This document shows, one piece after another, positions 8,405 through 17,123 of a stretch of DNA of 64,000 bases. How positions within the stretch are numbered: position 1 is the stretch's first letter; each line of letters starts with the position of its first letter. The notes below the pieces were generated by a model. The model was not told where the DNA came from, made no database searches, and saw only the letters and a program-made list of their open reading frames with translations. The DNA lies in NCBI RefSeq assembly GCF_902764455.1, contig NZ_CACWVY010000004.1:32742-96741 (forward strand), written 5' to 3'. A program made the translations under genes and the position numbers. This stretch comes from an uncultured Methanobrevibacter sp. GTDB taxonomy: Archaea > Methanobacteriota > Methanobacteria > Methanobacteriales > Methanobacteriaceae.

Positions 8405-9853
8405 CTAAAATGAATAATGTATATTATGTAATTTGTACAGGCAAACTGAACTGCTTGACGGGAATGCATAAATCATGTAGTCAAGCTCGTCAAGTGTTAT
8501 TTTTTTATTTATAATGAATGTAAACATGTTTGCCACGTTTTCAGCATCTGCAGCATATATCTCAGCACCTACAATCTGGAGGCCCTTATCAACGATAACC
8601 TTTGCTTCAGCTGTGGTGTCGTTTTTAAGCTCAAGAGAATATGAATTACCATATCTTATTGTGTGGACATCATATTCATCACTTTTTTCAGCTATATATG
8701 CAGGAACTCCAACTGTTGCAATTCTAGGAATTGTATATGCAACTGCAGGAACAACAGGATATGTTATCTCATCAGCTTCACCAAGAAGTTCCTTTGCGAG
8801 ATATTTTGAGTGATGAATAGCGACTGTTACAAGCTTTGCAATGCCTGTGTCGGCAACATCGCCTGCTGCATATATATTTGGAACAGCAGTCTGCAGGTGT
8901 CCGTTGACCTTGATACCCCTGCTTGTGTATGTCAAACCTACATTCTCAAGACCTATATCCTCCACATTTGCTGTTCTGCCCATTGCAGCTATCACATAGT
9001 CTCCTGTAAGAGTGAGTCCGCTTTCACAGTTTACCTTAAATCCGTTTTCATAACTTCTGTTGTCAATTTTAGCTTCCGGATCTCTTAAAAGTTCATCTGA
9101 GTTTTGTGCTGAAGTCACATTTAGAACCTTGTCTTCCGGGTTTTCAATTTCAACATTGCTTATGACTTCTTTAACTGTCTGGTTAAAATGGAAACGAATG
9201 TTTTTCTTTTTTAGGATTTCAATAACATTTTGAACGTAAGGCTGGTGGAAGTACTTTAAGGCCATGTTTCCCCGAATTATTACATCTGCACTTAATCCTG
9301 CTTCTGCAAGTATTGAAGCAAATTCCATTCCAACAAAACCGGCACCAATGATTATTGCATGTTCTGGAAGTTCGTCAATGTCTAAAAAGTCAGTGCTGTC
9401 ATGAAGGTATTGCTTTCCTTCAATATCAGGAATGACCGGCTTTAGACCTGTGGCTATAACGATTTTATCTGTGGTGAATTGCTTTTTGCCAACCTGAACT
9501 GTATGCTCATCAATGATAATTCCTTTGCCGTGAGCAACATCCAGGTCATATTCATCGAACTTTCCGTCTAAAAACGGAGCCATATTTGCAATTCTTTTTC
9601 TTTTCCATTTCATAAGACTAGGCCAGTCCACCTCAAAATTACCTGCCTTTCCAACGCCTTCAAAATTATCTGCCAATGCCTTGATTTCATATGGGGCATC
9701 TAAAAGGGCCTTGGAGTTGCATCCTCTGTTTGCACAGGTTCCTCCATATAGACTTTCTTCAACAATCAATATTTTAAGACCGGCTTTTCTTAAAAATCTG
9801 CCACCTTGCCATGCGGCATTTCCGCTTCCGATATAAATAACATCATAATCCAT
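8405..9853 (-). CDS. FAD-dependent pyridine nucleotide-disulfide oxidoreductase (class I-like)
   Basis: A 482-residue flavoenzyme of the lipoamide dehydrogenase/mercuric reductase type. It shows the N-terminal FAD-binding IGSGNAAWQGG, the redox disulfide Cys40/Cys45 in GGTCANRGCNSK, the NAD(P)-binding AIIIGAGFVGMEFASILAEAG, and the second FAD motif NIYAAGDVADTG. The C-terminal dimer domain is present, but the usual HPTxxE with the catalytic His is replaced by YAFPSSSS near residue 465. It may therefore reduce another substrate (quinones, metals or low-molecular thiols) than lipoamide. It stands alone, divergent from the Cas02710-type gene. Confidence 0.85.
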   Translation of the reverse strand: MDYDVIYIGSGNAAWQGGRFLRKAGLKILIVEESLYGGTCANRGCNSKALLDAPYEIKALADNFEGVGKAGNFEVDWPSLMKWKRKRIANMAPFLDGKFDEYDLDVAHGKGIIIDEHTVQVGKKQFTTDKIVIATGLKPVIPDIEGKQYLHDSTDFLDIDELPEHAIIIGAGFVGMEFASILAEAGLSADVIIRGNMALKYFHQPYVQNVIEILKKKNIRFHFNQTVKEVISNVEIENPEDKVLNVTSAQNSDELLRDPEAKIDNRSYENGFKVNCESGLTLTGDYVIAAMGRTANVEDIGLENVGLTYTSRGIKVNGHLQTAVPNIYAAGDVADTGIAKLVTVAIHHSKYLAKELLGEADEITYPVVPAVAYTIPRIATVGVPAYIAEKSDEYDVHTIRYGNSYSLELKNDTTAEAKVIVDKGLQIVGAEIYAADAENVANMFTFIINKKITLDELDYMIYAFPSSSSVCLYKLHNIHYSF

Positions 9854-9935
9854 TTTTTAGCCTCATTATCTATATTTATCTCAAATAGTATAAAAAATTA
9901 TTAGTGATGAAAAAACATACTATTATTTGATTACT

Positions 9936-11228
9936 ATGAAACGAAAAGAAATTGTATTATTCATGATTGTTGGTACAGGAGTTAATTCAGATACAAAGGA
10001 AAAAGGTTACAGATTACTTGCAAATAAATTATATTCAACCATTAACAAAATACATCCAAACTATGTGGTATTTTTCGCATCTGAACAGTCCCGTGAAACA
10101 ATAAAATACATTGAGGAAATATTTGAAAGAGACAATGATGAATTTAAAATTAATGAAGATTATGAGATTGCTGCCATTGAAGCCATAGATGATTTCAACA
10201 TGTGCTTCGAGACTTTTGAGAGAAAAATATGGAAATTTGATTTTGGAAAAAATAACAGCAAATATCACATCATTATGGACTATACCTCCGGAACAAAAAC
10301 AATGTCAGCCGCCATGGCATGCTGCGGTATGTTTTACTCAAAAGACCTGATTTCAGTAAGCGGTGACAGATCCACAGGTGAAGTTTCAGCGGGAACAGAA
10401 ATTTTAAATTACCAGAACCTCTACAAAATATATGACAAGTTCTCCTTAATGAGAACAAGATATAACTTTAATGCTAATCGTTTCATGGCATGCATTGATA
10501 TTTTGAACTATATTGTTGATTTGAATATACATAAAAAATCCTTTTTAAACCTGTGTAAGGCATATTATTCCTGGGACAATATGGAATTTGAGGAAGCATA
10601 TGAATATTTAAGAAATGTTGACTCCACACAGATAGAGTTTGTTGAAATCACCGATGACATCAAGTTCAACTTGAAGGCATTGGGCGCTATTGTAAATTCA
10701 AGATCAGAAAATCTCAAGAACTGCTATATCCTTGCAAGTATTATCAACAATGCAGTTAGAAAAGCTGAAGAGTACAAATATGATGATGCAATTGCCCGAT
10801 TATACAGATCTTTTGAGTTGATTGCACAAATTGAACTGACCAAATATGACCTTGAAAGCTCAAACATTGACATTTCCATACTTAAACAAAACAATGTCTC
10901 CGAAGAGTTCATTCACGACTTGGAAAATAACCTGGAAGACGGAAAAATAAGAATTGGGTTAGTTAAGGATTTTCTGCTTTTAAATGAATTGGGAAATGAT
11001 TTAGGCAAGTATTATGTGGAAAATGAGTCTAAAATTAAGGACTTAACACGTAAAAGAAACTATTCCATTTTAGCCCATGGTCTTGAATCACAGTCAAAAG
11101 AGGACTTTGACAAATTCCTCGAAGTCGTTCTTGACTTATCATATAAACTTGACAAGGACATGAAGAAATTCTTAAAGCAAACCAAATTCGCCAAATTTGA
11201 TTTAAGACTTGAAATCAATATTTCCTAA
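9936..11228 (+). CDS. CRISPR-associated Cas02710/TIGR02710-type protein (sensor domain plus HEPN-like C-terminus)
   Basis: A 430-residue protein. The N-terminal 150 residues start with KEIVLFMIVGTG and contain YTSGTKTMSAAMA (Asp115-Lys121), the x-GTK-x-M signature of the Cas02710/CARF-like nucleotide-binding fold. A helical domain follows, with RLYRSFELIAQ and, at Arg374 to His381, RNYSILAH, an R-x6-H motif like that of HEPN ribonucleases (Csm6/Csx1 type). In known systems such proteins bind cyclic oligoadenylate made by type III CRISPR complexes and cut RNA. No cas gene or repeat array is in this window, so its partner must lie elsewhere or it works alone. I chose the ATG at 9936; an in-frame TTG lies at 9927. 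Confidence 0.8.
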   Translation: MKRKEIVLFMIVGTGVNSDTKEKGYRLLANKLYSTINKIHPNYVVFFASEQSRETIKYIEEIFERDNDEFKINEDYEIAAIEAIDDFNMCFETFERKIWKFDFGKNNSKYHIIMDYTSGTKTMSAAMACCGMFYSKDLISVSGDRSTGEVSAGTEILNYQNLYKIYDKFSLMRTRYNFNANRFMACIDILNYIVDLNIHKKSFLNLCKAYYSWDNMEFEEAYEYLRNVDSTQIEFVEITDDIKFNLKALGAIVNSRSENLKNCYILASIINNAVRKAEEYKYDDAIARLYRSFELIAQIELTKYDLESSNIDISILKQNNVSEEFIHDLENNLEDGKIRIGLVKDFLLLNELGNDLGKYYVENESKIKDLTRKRNYSILAHGLESQSKEDFDKFLEVVLDLSYKLDKDMKKFLKQTKFAKFDLRLEINIS

Positions 11229-11246
11229 AAAAAATAAATAAAGATA

Positions 11247-11429
11247 TTATTTGTCTGCAAGAGTCCAATAACATCTTTTAGGTGAAACAATTGTTTCATC
11301 TTTTTTTAATTCTTTCATTATTTTATCTACTTCTTTTTTCTCAACACCAGACAATTCACTGACTTTTTTTGCATTTAAAGGGTCTTCTGAATTTCTGAAT
11401 GCTTCAATTACTTTTTCCTTATCATCCAC
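11247..11429 (-). CDS. Small winged-helix DNA-binding protein
   Basis: About 60 residues starting at a GTG (11429) directly behind AAAGGTGAT; an in-frame ATG at 11456 would add nine residues but lacks a ribosome binding site. The sequence EKVIEAFRNSEDPLNAKKVS followed by ELSGVEKKEVDKIMKELKKD reads as a helix-turn-helix with a wing (ETIVSPKRCYWTL). Such small proteins are frequent in Methanobacteriales and usually unassigned. It ends 18 bases from the Cas02710-type gene, convergent, so any link with it is not supported by gene order. Confidence 0.7.
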   Translation of the reverse strand: MDDKEKVIEAFRNSEDPLNAKKVSELSGVEKKEVDKIMKELKKDETIVSPKRCYWTLADK

Positions 11430-11756
11430 ATTATCACCTTTGAATTTGTTAATCATATTATGTGGAACTTCATATTTATTATTTACATATCTTAGTTCAA
11501 ATCACCCTTAATTAAAAAATCCTGAATCATTTAAATCCAAAGATTCTATAATATACTCCTCATTAATGATTGGACAGTTAAATCAATTGAAGATTGAAAT
11601 TTGAATAGAAAAAGACATGAAATATTGCAATAACAATAATTCCTTCACAAATGCTGAAAAATCATGAATACGAAAAAATAGATGCGAATTGAACAATGAA
11701 ATAATATCTGCGACACTCTTTCATTAAAAAAAATTAGAAAGATGAAGATACAATCT
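11430..11756. other. Noncoding stretch between the wHTH and ABC1 kinase genes
   Basis: About 330 bases with no supported gene. It holds the start region of the small winged-helix gene at its left end and the terminator of the kinase gene at its right end. I see no repeat or RNA gene in the middle. Confidence 0.6.
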
Positions 11757-11761
11757 TCATC
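11725..11761 (-). terminator. Terminator of the ABC1 kinase gene
   Basis: On the minus strand a perfect 9-bp stem GATGAAGAT/ATCTTCATC (11741-11749 with 11753-11761) includes the stop codon region and is followed by a run of eight T. Confidence 0.7.
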
Positions 11762-13373
11762 GACTGTATAGATAGTTTATAATACCTATAATTGCTAAAA
11801 TTAATGTTATCAGATAACCAATAACTGCAATTAACGGCATGTCAAACAGCATTGGCCCTCTGTCGATTGTCATAACTATTGATGAACTCATTAAAAGTGC
11901 AGCAATTATTACAACTAATGAAAATTTGCTTACAATACGGTCCAAACGGTCAATTTCAAACCTGAACTTCAGTTCATCATTATTCAACTTATGAATAGTA
12001 TTTGTGAGAATCGGAGGCAATGATTTGAGCATGTTTTTATAGTAAAGCAAACTGCCTTTTTTACTTTCCAAATAGTTTTTAATATTTGTTCGCTCTCCGA
12101 TAACCTCTTTGGCTATCGGTTCAACTGAAGCCATAACATCCACATTCGGATCAAGCATAGTAGCATCAGCTTCAATCATGGATATTCCTCTAGCCATTGA
12201 AACGAATTCATTTGGAAGAATAACTTCATAATCCTGCATTAAGTCCAGTAATTTCACCAGCACCTCATTCAGCCCACCTGCATCACTTGCAAAGAATCTA
12301 AAGAATAAATCACGAAGGTCACGCTTTAAATTGGTTGTATCCATGCTATAATTCAGTATACCCATATATATGAACTGATTGACCAAACCATTTACATCCT
12401 GATCTGCAATCAACATCAACATGTCGCAAAGATCTTTTCTAAAACCGTCATCAAGAATTCCAATTGAGCCTAAATCAATATAACACACAACATTATCATC
12501 TAAAATCATTATGTTACCTGCATGAGGGTCGGCATGGAAAAATCCATCAAGCAATACCTGCTTCATAAAAGAATCAATGACACGTTTAGCTAGAAGAGAT
12601 TTGTCAAATTCTTCACTATCACTTGCAGCCACATCAGATAATTTAGTTCCATCAATAAATTCCATTGTAAGAACTTTTGATGTACAGTAATCCGGATAAG
12701 CAATTGGAATATGTATGGTCTCATCTTCAGAGAAGTTAGCATCAAGCTGTTTCATGTTAATTAGCTCATTGGTGAAATCAATTTCAATATGTATATCATA
12801 GTCAAATTCATCAATCATCCCAGGCAAATTGTATTTTCTAAATTCATCATTATGATTATGAATTTGAGCCACAATGTACTTCATGATAGCTATATCATAT
12901 TCAAGGGTATCTGCAATACCTTCTTTTTGAACTTTAACAGCTACTCTCTCACCTGAAATTAATCTAGCTTCATGAACCTGAGCAATAGATGCTGTTGCAA
13001 GACTTTCCTTTGAAAATTCAGCAAATAAATCATCAATATTTCCATTGAGTTCCCTTTCAATTATTGTTTTAACTTCTTCATAAGTGATAGTGGGGTTGTC
13101 GTCCTGTAACTTTTCAAATTCAGTAGCAATTTTCTCACCGACCATGTCCGGCCTAGTGCTCAAAAGCTGACCCAATTTAATGAAACTAGTTCCCAATTCC
13201 TGAAACATCAATCTTAATTTTACTGGAACTTCAGGGTCTAAAAAAAGATTATATTCCTCTCCCCTTGAAGGAAAAATTTTTTCCTTAACAGTCTTATTTA
13301 GAACTTTACTGAAACCATATTTTCGCATTGCTGCAGTTATTTGACGTAAACGGACTTTCATTTCTTTTTCCAT
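11757..13373 (-). CDS. ABC1/UbiB (ADCK) family atypical kinase
   Basis: A 538-residue protein with all the hallmarks of the family: KxGQ motif (KLGQ, residues 66-69), the ASIAQVHEA segment in place of a normal Gly-rich loop, the ATP-binding Lys in RVAVKVQ, the catalytic HADPHAGNIMI, and DLG (CYIDLGSIG) where kinases have DFG. Two membrane spans end the protein (LVVIIAALLMSSSIVMTI and a second near 515-535). Relatives support quinone or lipid metabolism in bacteria and mitochondria. This lineage of methanogens makes no ubiquinone, so the role here is open, perhaps in membrane lipid or prenyl metabolism. It is a single-gene unit. Confidence 0.9.
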   Translation of the reverse strand: MEKEMKVRLRQITAAMRKYGFSKVLNKTVKEKIFPSRGEEYNLFLDPEVPVKLRLMFQELGTSFIKLGQLLSTRPDMVGEKIATEFEKLQDDNPTITYEEVKTIIERELNGNIDDLFAEFSKESLATASIAQVHEARLISGERVAVKVQKEGIADTLEYDIAIMKYIVAQIHNHNDEFRKYNLPGMIDEFDYDIHIEIDFTNELINMKQLDANFSEDETIHIPIAYPDYCTSKVLTMEFIDGTKLSDVAASDSEEFDKSLLAKRVIDSFMKQVLLDGFFHADPHAGNIMILDDNVVCYIDLGSIGILDDGFRKDLCDMLMLIADQDVNGLVNQFIYMGILNYSMDTTNLKRDLRDLFFRFFASDAGGLNEVLVKLLDLMQDYEVILPNEFVSMARGISMIEADATMLDPNVDVMASVEPIAKEVIGERTNIKNYLESKKGSLLYYKNMLKSLPPILTNTIHKLNNDELKFRFEIDRLDRIVSKFSLVVIIAALLMSSSIVMTIDRGPMLFDMPLIAVIGYLITLILAIIGIINYLYSR

Positions 13374-13708
13374 TTTAACAAACCTCTGTTTTAAAATAAC
13401 AATTCATTGAAAATTGCTAAAGAAAGTTTAATATATTGAATTAATAATTTAAGAAATAATAGATTTTGTGAGATTGATATTTACTGATGATTATAATCCA
13501 TCACCCTAATCATTGAATGTTTTATCTGCCAACAGATACACCAGACAAATTGAATTAAATCTATTATTCACTATATTAATAACTATGATTTTCATACATT
13601 TAAATTATTGCACAAAAAAAGAATTTTCATGAATATTATTAAAAAAATTGGTAAAATTGATTAAAAAATATAAAGTTTTTGAGTTAAAAACTCAAAAACA
13701 TAACACAA
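13374..13708. other. Noncoding stretch with the terminator of the first tandem adhesin
   Basis: About 335 A+T-rich bases. The right part carries the terminator at 13660-13699; the left part should hold the promoter of the ABC1 kinase gene. No gene is supported. Confidence 0.6.
13660..13699 (-). terminator. Terminator of the tandem adhesin cluster
   Basis: A perfect 11-bp inverted repeat GTTTTTGAGTT/AACTCAAAAAC (13675-13685 with 13689-13699, three-base loop) is followed on the minus strand by TTTATATTTTTTAATC. Confidence 0.7.
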
Positions 13709-15166
13709 CTATTTTAAAACTAAATTAGCTGATTTGCTAATAGCTTTGTAGGTGCTGTCTCCTGCGAATTTGACAGTGACTTTGTGAGTTCCTTTAGTTG
13801 TAAGTTTTATATTTACAGTAGCTACTCCTTTGCTATTGGTTTTTGCAGTGTAGGTTTTTCCTTTAACTTTGAAAGTTATTTTTTTGTTTTTGATTGCTTT
13901 ACCTTTAGCAGATTTGAATGTAGCTGTGAATTTTTTGGTTTTAGCTTTTGCTTTATATGTTTTTTTAGCAGTGGTAAGTTTAGCAGTCTGTTTTTCAACA
14001 GTGATTTTAGCTACTTTATATTGACTTACAACAGAATTATCACCTATAAATACAATTGTAGCAGAATATTTACCTGCATCTGGAATATTTACCTGGACTT
14101 TAACAGTACCATTAGCATCAGTGTTTAAATTGGATTCTTCATTGTTTAAAACAATTGTAACTGCTTTATTAGCTAATGCATGGTTAAATTGATCTTTTAA
14201 AGTTACAGTTAAATATTTGCCTATTTTACCGTCAACAGCAGTGTTTACAGTTGTGAATTTTAAACCATTAACATCAATAGTGACGTTTATTTGTTTGGAT
14301 TGAATTTTATAATCAAAAACAAATGCGGTTCCATTTGATTTAACTATTAAATCATATTTAATGTTTCCGACTTCACCATCAATTTTGAAATCAAAAGTTT
14401 TGTTGGAATTATCACTGAAAGATGCATTTCCAAACTGAGAAGCCATATCAGCGAAGTTGAACTGACTCATCATGTCTTTAATGTTTAGATTATCAAAACT
14501 GGTCATATTGAACTTTTTCATCAATTCTTCCATATTTAATGCATTTGCATTGAAAGTTAAGTTAGCTAAAAATTTCCCGTCAGCAAAAATACTGAAATCA
14601 TTACTGGTCATATTGTTGAAAGCAGCATCCATCATAGGGGATTTTACAAAGTAGTCGAAAACAAATTTATCTGGTTTTGAAACTATTCCCAAATTATATT
14701 GAACATCACTTACGTCACCTGCAATTTTAAAATCAAATGTTTTGTTTTCACCGGTGAAATTGAAATTATTAAATAAATCTGCGAAGTTTCCGAAGTTGGA
14801 CATGTTAAGGTCACTTTGATTAAGCATTTTTATAATTTCTGAAACATCATATGTTCCATCTGCGTTAGTGAAATTGAATGCAGAAACCTGTTGGCCTCCA
14901 GAGTAAATGGTAATTTCAGTTACACCACTACTGGAATTGTCAGATAAAGGAGCATCATCAGCAACGCTTACAACATCTTCTTCCACATCATTTTCAGCTA
15001 AAATTTCAGACGTATCCTGATTTACATCAGTTTCAATAGCTACAACATCATTATCGCCAGCCACTTCAATAACATCAGACGCATTATCTGATGCGCTTAC
15101 AGAACTAACTGCAAGTAATGAAATGAAAACTATTGAAAAAATTAATAATATTTTATTAAATTTCAA
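13709..15166 (-). CDS. Adhesin-like protein with Ig-like repeats and Lys-rich C-terminal module (tandem copy 3)
   Basis: The start is a TTG at 15166 behind GGAGGAATAAA; it gives LKFNKILLIFSIVF, the same signal peptide beginning as the next paralog, whereas an upstream ATG lacks a site. The 485 residues are a signal peptide (1-24), an acidic region, two related domains rich in Phe/Asn/Asp (FDFKIAGDVSDVQYNLGI and FDFKIDGEVGNIKYDLIV, so a repeat pair), a Met/Asn/Phe-rich link (MMSQFNFADMASQFGNASF), one Big-type Ig domain, and a Lys-rich terminal module (about 397-485). It is the last gene of a three-gene paralogous array. Surface location is inferred; the ligand is unknown. Confidence 0.82.
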   Translation of the reverse strand: MKFNKILLIFSIVFISLLAVSSVSASDNASDVIEVAGDNDVVAIETDVNQDTSEILAENDVEEDVVSVADDAPLSDNSSSGVTEITIYSGGQQVSAFNFTNADGTYDVSEIIKMLNQSDLNMSNFGNFADLFNNFNFTGENKTFDFKIAGDVSDVQYNLGIVSKPDKFVFDYFVKSPMMDAAFNNMTSNDFSIFADGKFLANLTFNANALNMEELMKKFNMTSFDNLNIKDMMSQFNFADMASQFGNASFSDNSNKTFDFKIDGEVGNIKYDLIVKSNGTAFVFDYKIQSKQINVTIDVNGLKFTTVNTAVDGKIGKYLTVTLKDQFNHALANKAVTIVLNNEESNLNTDANGTVKVQVNIPDAGKYSATIVFIGDNSVVSQYKVAKITVEKQTAKLTTAKKTYKAKAKTKKFTATFKSAKGKAIKNKKITFKVKGKTYTAKTNSKGVATVNIKLTTKGTHKVTVKFAGDSTYKAISKSANLVLK

Positions 15167-15232
15167 ATTTATTCCTCCATAAAAAAAATTAAAGATGAAA
15201 TTAAATTTTAATTTCATCATAAAGTTCGAATT

Positions 15233-17098
15233 TTATTTAAAAATTAATTTACCTGCTTTGCTAACTGCTTTGTAGATGTTGTCTCCTGCGAATTTAGCAG
15301 TGACTTTGAAAGTTCCTTTTTTGTTGAGTTTTACTTTAATAGTAGCAACACCTTTAGCATTAGTTTTTGCAGTGTAGGTTTTTCCGTTAACCTTGAAGGT
15401 TACTTTTTTACCTTTAATTGCTTTACCATTAGAAGTTTTTAATGTAGCTGTGTATTTTTTGGTTTTTGCTTTTGCTTTATATATTTTTTTAGCTACAGTG
15501 AGTTTGGTAGCTTGCTTATTGACAGTAACTTTAGCTATGTCGAATGCACCGTTATAACTATCATCCTGCAATAAAGCCACAGTACAGGTATAGGTTCCTG
15601 CTTTTGCAATGTTTACTGGTAATTTTGCAACTCCGTCTTTATCAGTTGTTACATTGTATTTTTGACCATCGATAGAGATTTGCACAGTTTTATTGTTTAA
15701 AACATTACCTAACTCATCTTTTATAGTAGCAGTGAAATCTTTGCTTATTTTAGCAGTAGCTGTGATATCTTTTGCATCAATTGCAACATTTACTTTATTA
15801 AGAGATACAACAAAATCAAAGCTTTTATTGGTTGAAGTACCATTTACAGTGCTTTTAAGCAATAAATTATGATTTCCATTTACTAAATTAGCAAATGAAA
15901 CTTTTCCAGTACCATTTTCATTAAGAGCTACATCATTGCTTTGTTTACCGTCTACACTAGCAGTAACCATAATATTTGGTATTGGATTGCCGTATTTATC
16001 CACTACGGTTATAGTTACAACAGTATCATTTCCGAGGTTTTTAGGAAGAGCAATGTCTGCGAAGTAAACAACATCTTCAAGATAAGCAATTAAAAGATTG
16101 GATGTGACATTTGTAGTGTTGTAGTTTCTATTGGATAGGAAAGTTGTGGTTACATTATAATTTCCAGGGTTGAAAATGTAATCGAAAGATACAGTCATCA
16201 TGCTTTCCATTGGATTGCCTGATCCGTTACCGCCGAACATTTCTTCCCAGTTCATGCCTCCGCTTCCATTGAACATTCCTGTCCAATTCATATTCATCAT
16301 TTCAGTCCAGTTAAATGTTCCGTTACCGCCGAACATTTCTCCCCAGTTCATGCCGCCGGAGTCTCCTCCCATCATAGCACTCATCATTTCTTCCATACCC
16401 ATGGAACTAAAGATACCTATAATGCCAGTAAAATCAAATTCAGCACTGCCGATACCGTAAACAACTTTTACTCTTTTACTTAAGCTATCGGATGCCCATG
16501 TTATGGTCACAACAGCTTCACCAGATAATTTATTGCCGTTTTTATCAGTTACATTAATAGGAACTGTAACATTCTGATATAAATCAACAACAATATCATC
16601 AACATTTATAATAGGAGTTGCTTTTGTAACATAGAAAACTGCATCTTTAGTTAAAATTTTATCTGTTCCATTTATTAAAGTAGCTTTAACATAATGTCTT
16701 CCTACTTCATAATCTCCTAAAGGTAATTTAATTTCTGACTGACCAGAAGTAGGATTTATAGGTGCTTCTTCTACTATATAATTACCATCAACATATATTT
16801 CAACACCACTTTCGTTATAGTTAATAGTACCAGTGTTGTCAACGACAGTAACATTGATAGATACTTGTTCATCATACGGTACATCTTCAACAATTATATT
16901 CATATCTACATCAGATGCATTATCTGATAATACTTCATTTTGATTTTCATCAACACCAATAAGTTCTATTTCACTATCATCAGCAGATACCTTCATGATA
17001 TCTGTTACATCATTACTATCAGAAGCACTTACAGCACTAACAGCAAATACTGAAATAAGAACCATGAAAATAATTAGAAAAGTTTTATTAAATTTCAA
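15233..17098 (-). CDS. Adhesin-like protein with Met/Gly-rich insert and Lys-rich C-terminal module (tandem copy 2)
   Basis: A 621-residue protein starting at a TTG (17098) behind AAGGAGGA. Signal peptide 1-25, acidic linker, then Ig-like domains (YDEQVSINVTVVDNTGTINY and KATPIINVDDIVVDLYQNV). The second Ig domain is interrupted at about 232-300 by a low-complexity segment rich in Met, Gly, Asn and Trp with repeats of the type MNWEEMFGGNG. It resumes with FNPGNYNVTTTFLSNRNYN. Two more Ig-like domains and the Lys-rich module (about 533-621) follow. It is closely related to both neighbours in order and wording of blocks, pointing to tandem duplication with a different insert in each copy. Confidence 0.83.
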   Translation of the reverse strand: MKFNKTFLIIFMVLISVFAVSAVSASDSNDVTDIMKVSADDSEIELIGVDENQNEVLSDNASDVDMNIIVEDVPYDEQVSINVTVVDNTGTINYNESGVEIYVDGNYIVEEAPINPTSGQSEIKLPLGDYEVGRHYVKATLINGTDKILTKDAVFYVTKATPIINVDDIVVDLYQNVTVPINVTDKNGNKLSGEAVVTITWASDSLSKRVKVVYGIGSAEFDFTGIIGIFSSMGMEEMMSAMMGGDSGGMNWGEMFGGNGTFNWTEMMNMNWTGMFNGSGGMNWEEMFGGNGSGNPMESMMTVSFDYIFNPGNYNVTTTFLSNRNYNTTNVTSNLLIAYLEDVVYFADIALPKNLGNDTVVTITVVDKYGNPIPNIMVTASVDGKQSNDVALNENGTGKVSFANLVNGNHNLLLKSTVNGTSTNKSFDFVVSLNKVNVAIDAKDITATAKISKDFTATIKDELGNVLNNKTVQISIDGQKYNVTTDKDGVAKLPVNIAKAGTYTCTVALLQDDSYNGAFDIAKVTVNKQATKLTVAKKIYKAKAKTKKYTATLKTSNGKAIKGKKVTFKVNGKTYTAKTNAKGVATIKVKLNKKGTFKVTAKFAGDNIYKAVSKAGKLIFK

Positions 17099-17123
17099 TT
17101 TAAATCCTCCTTAAACAAAATAA

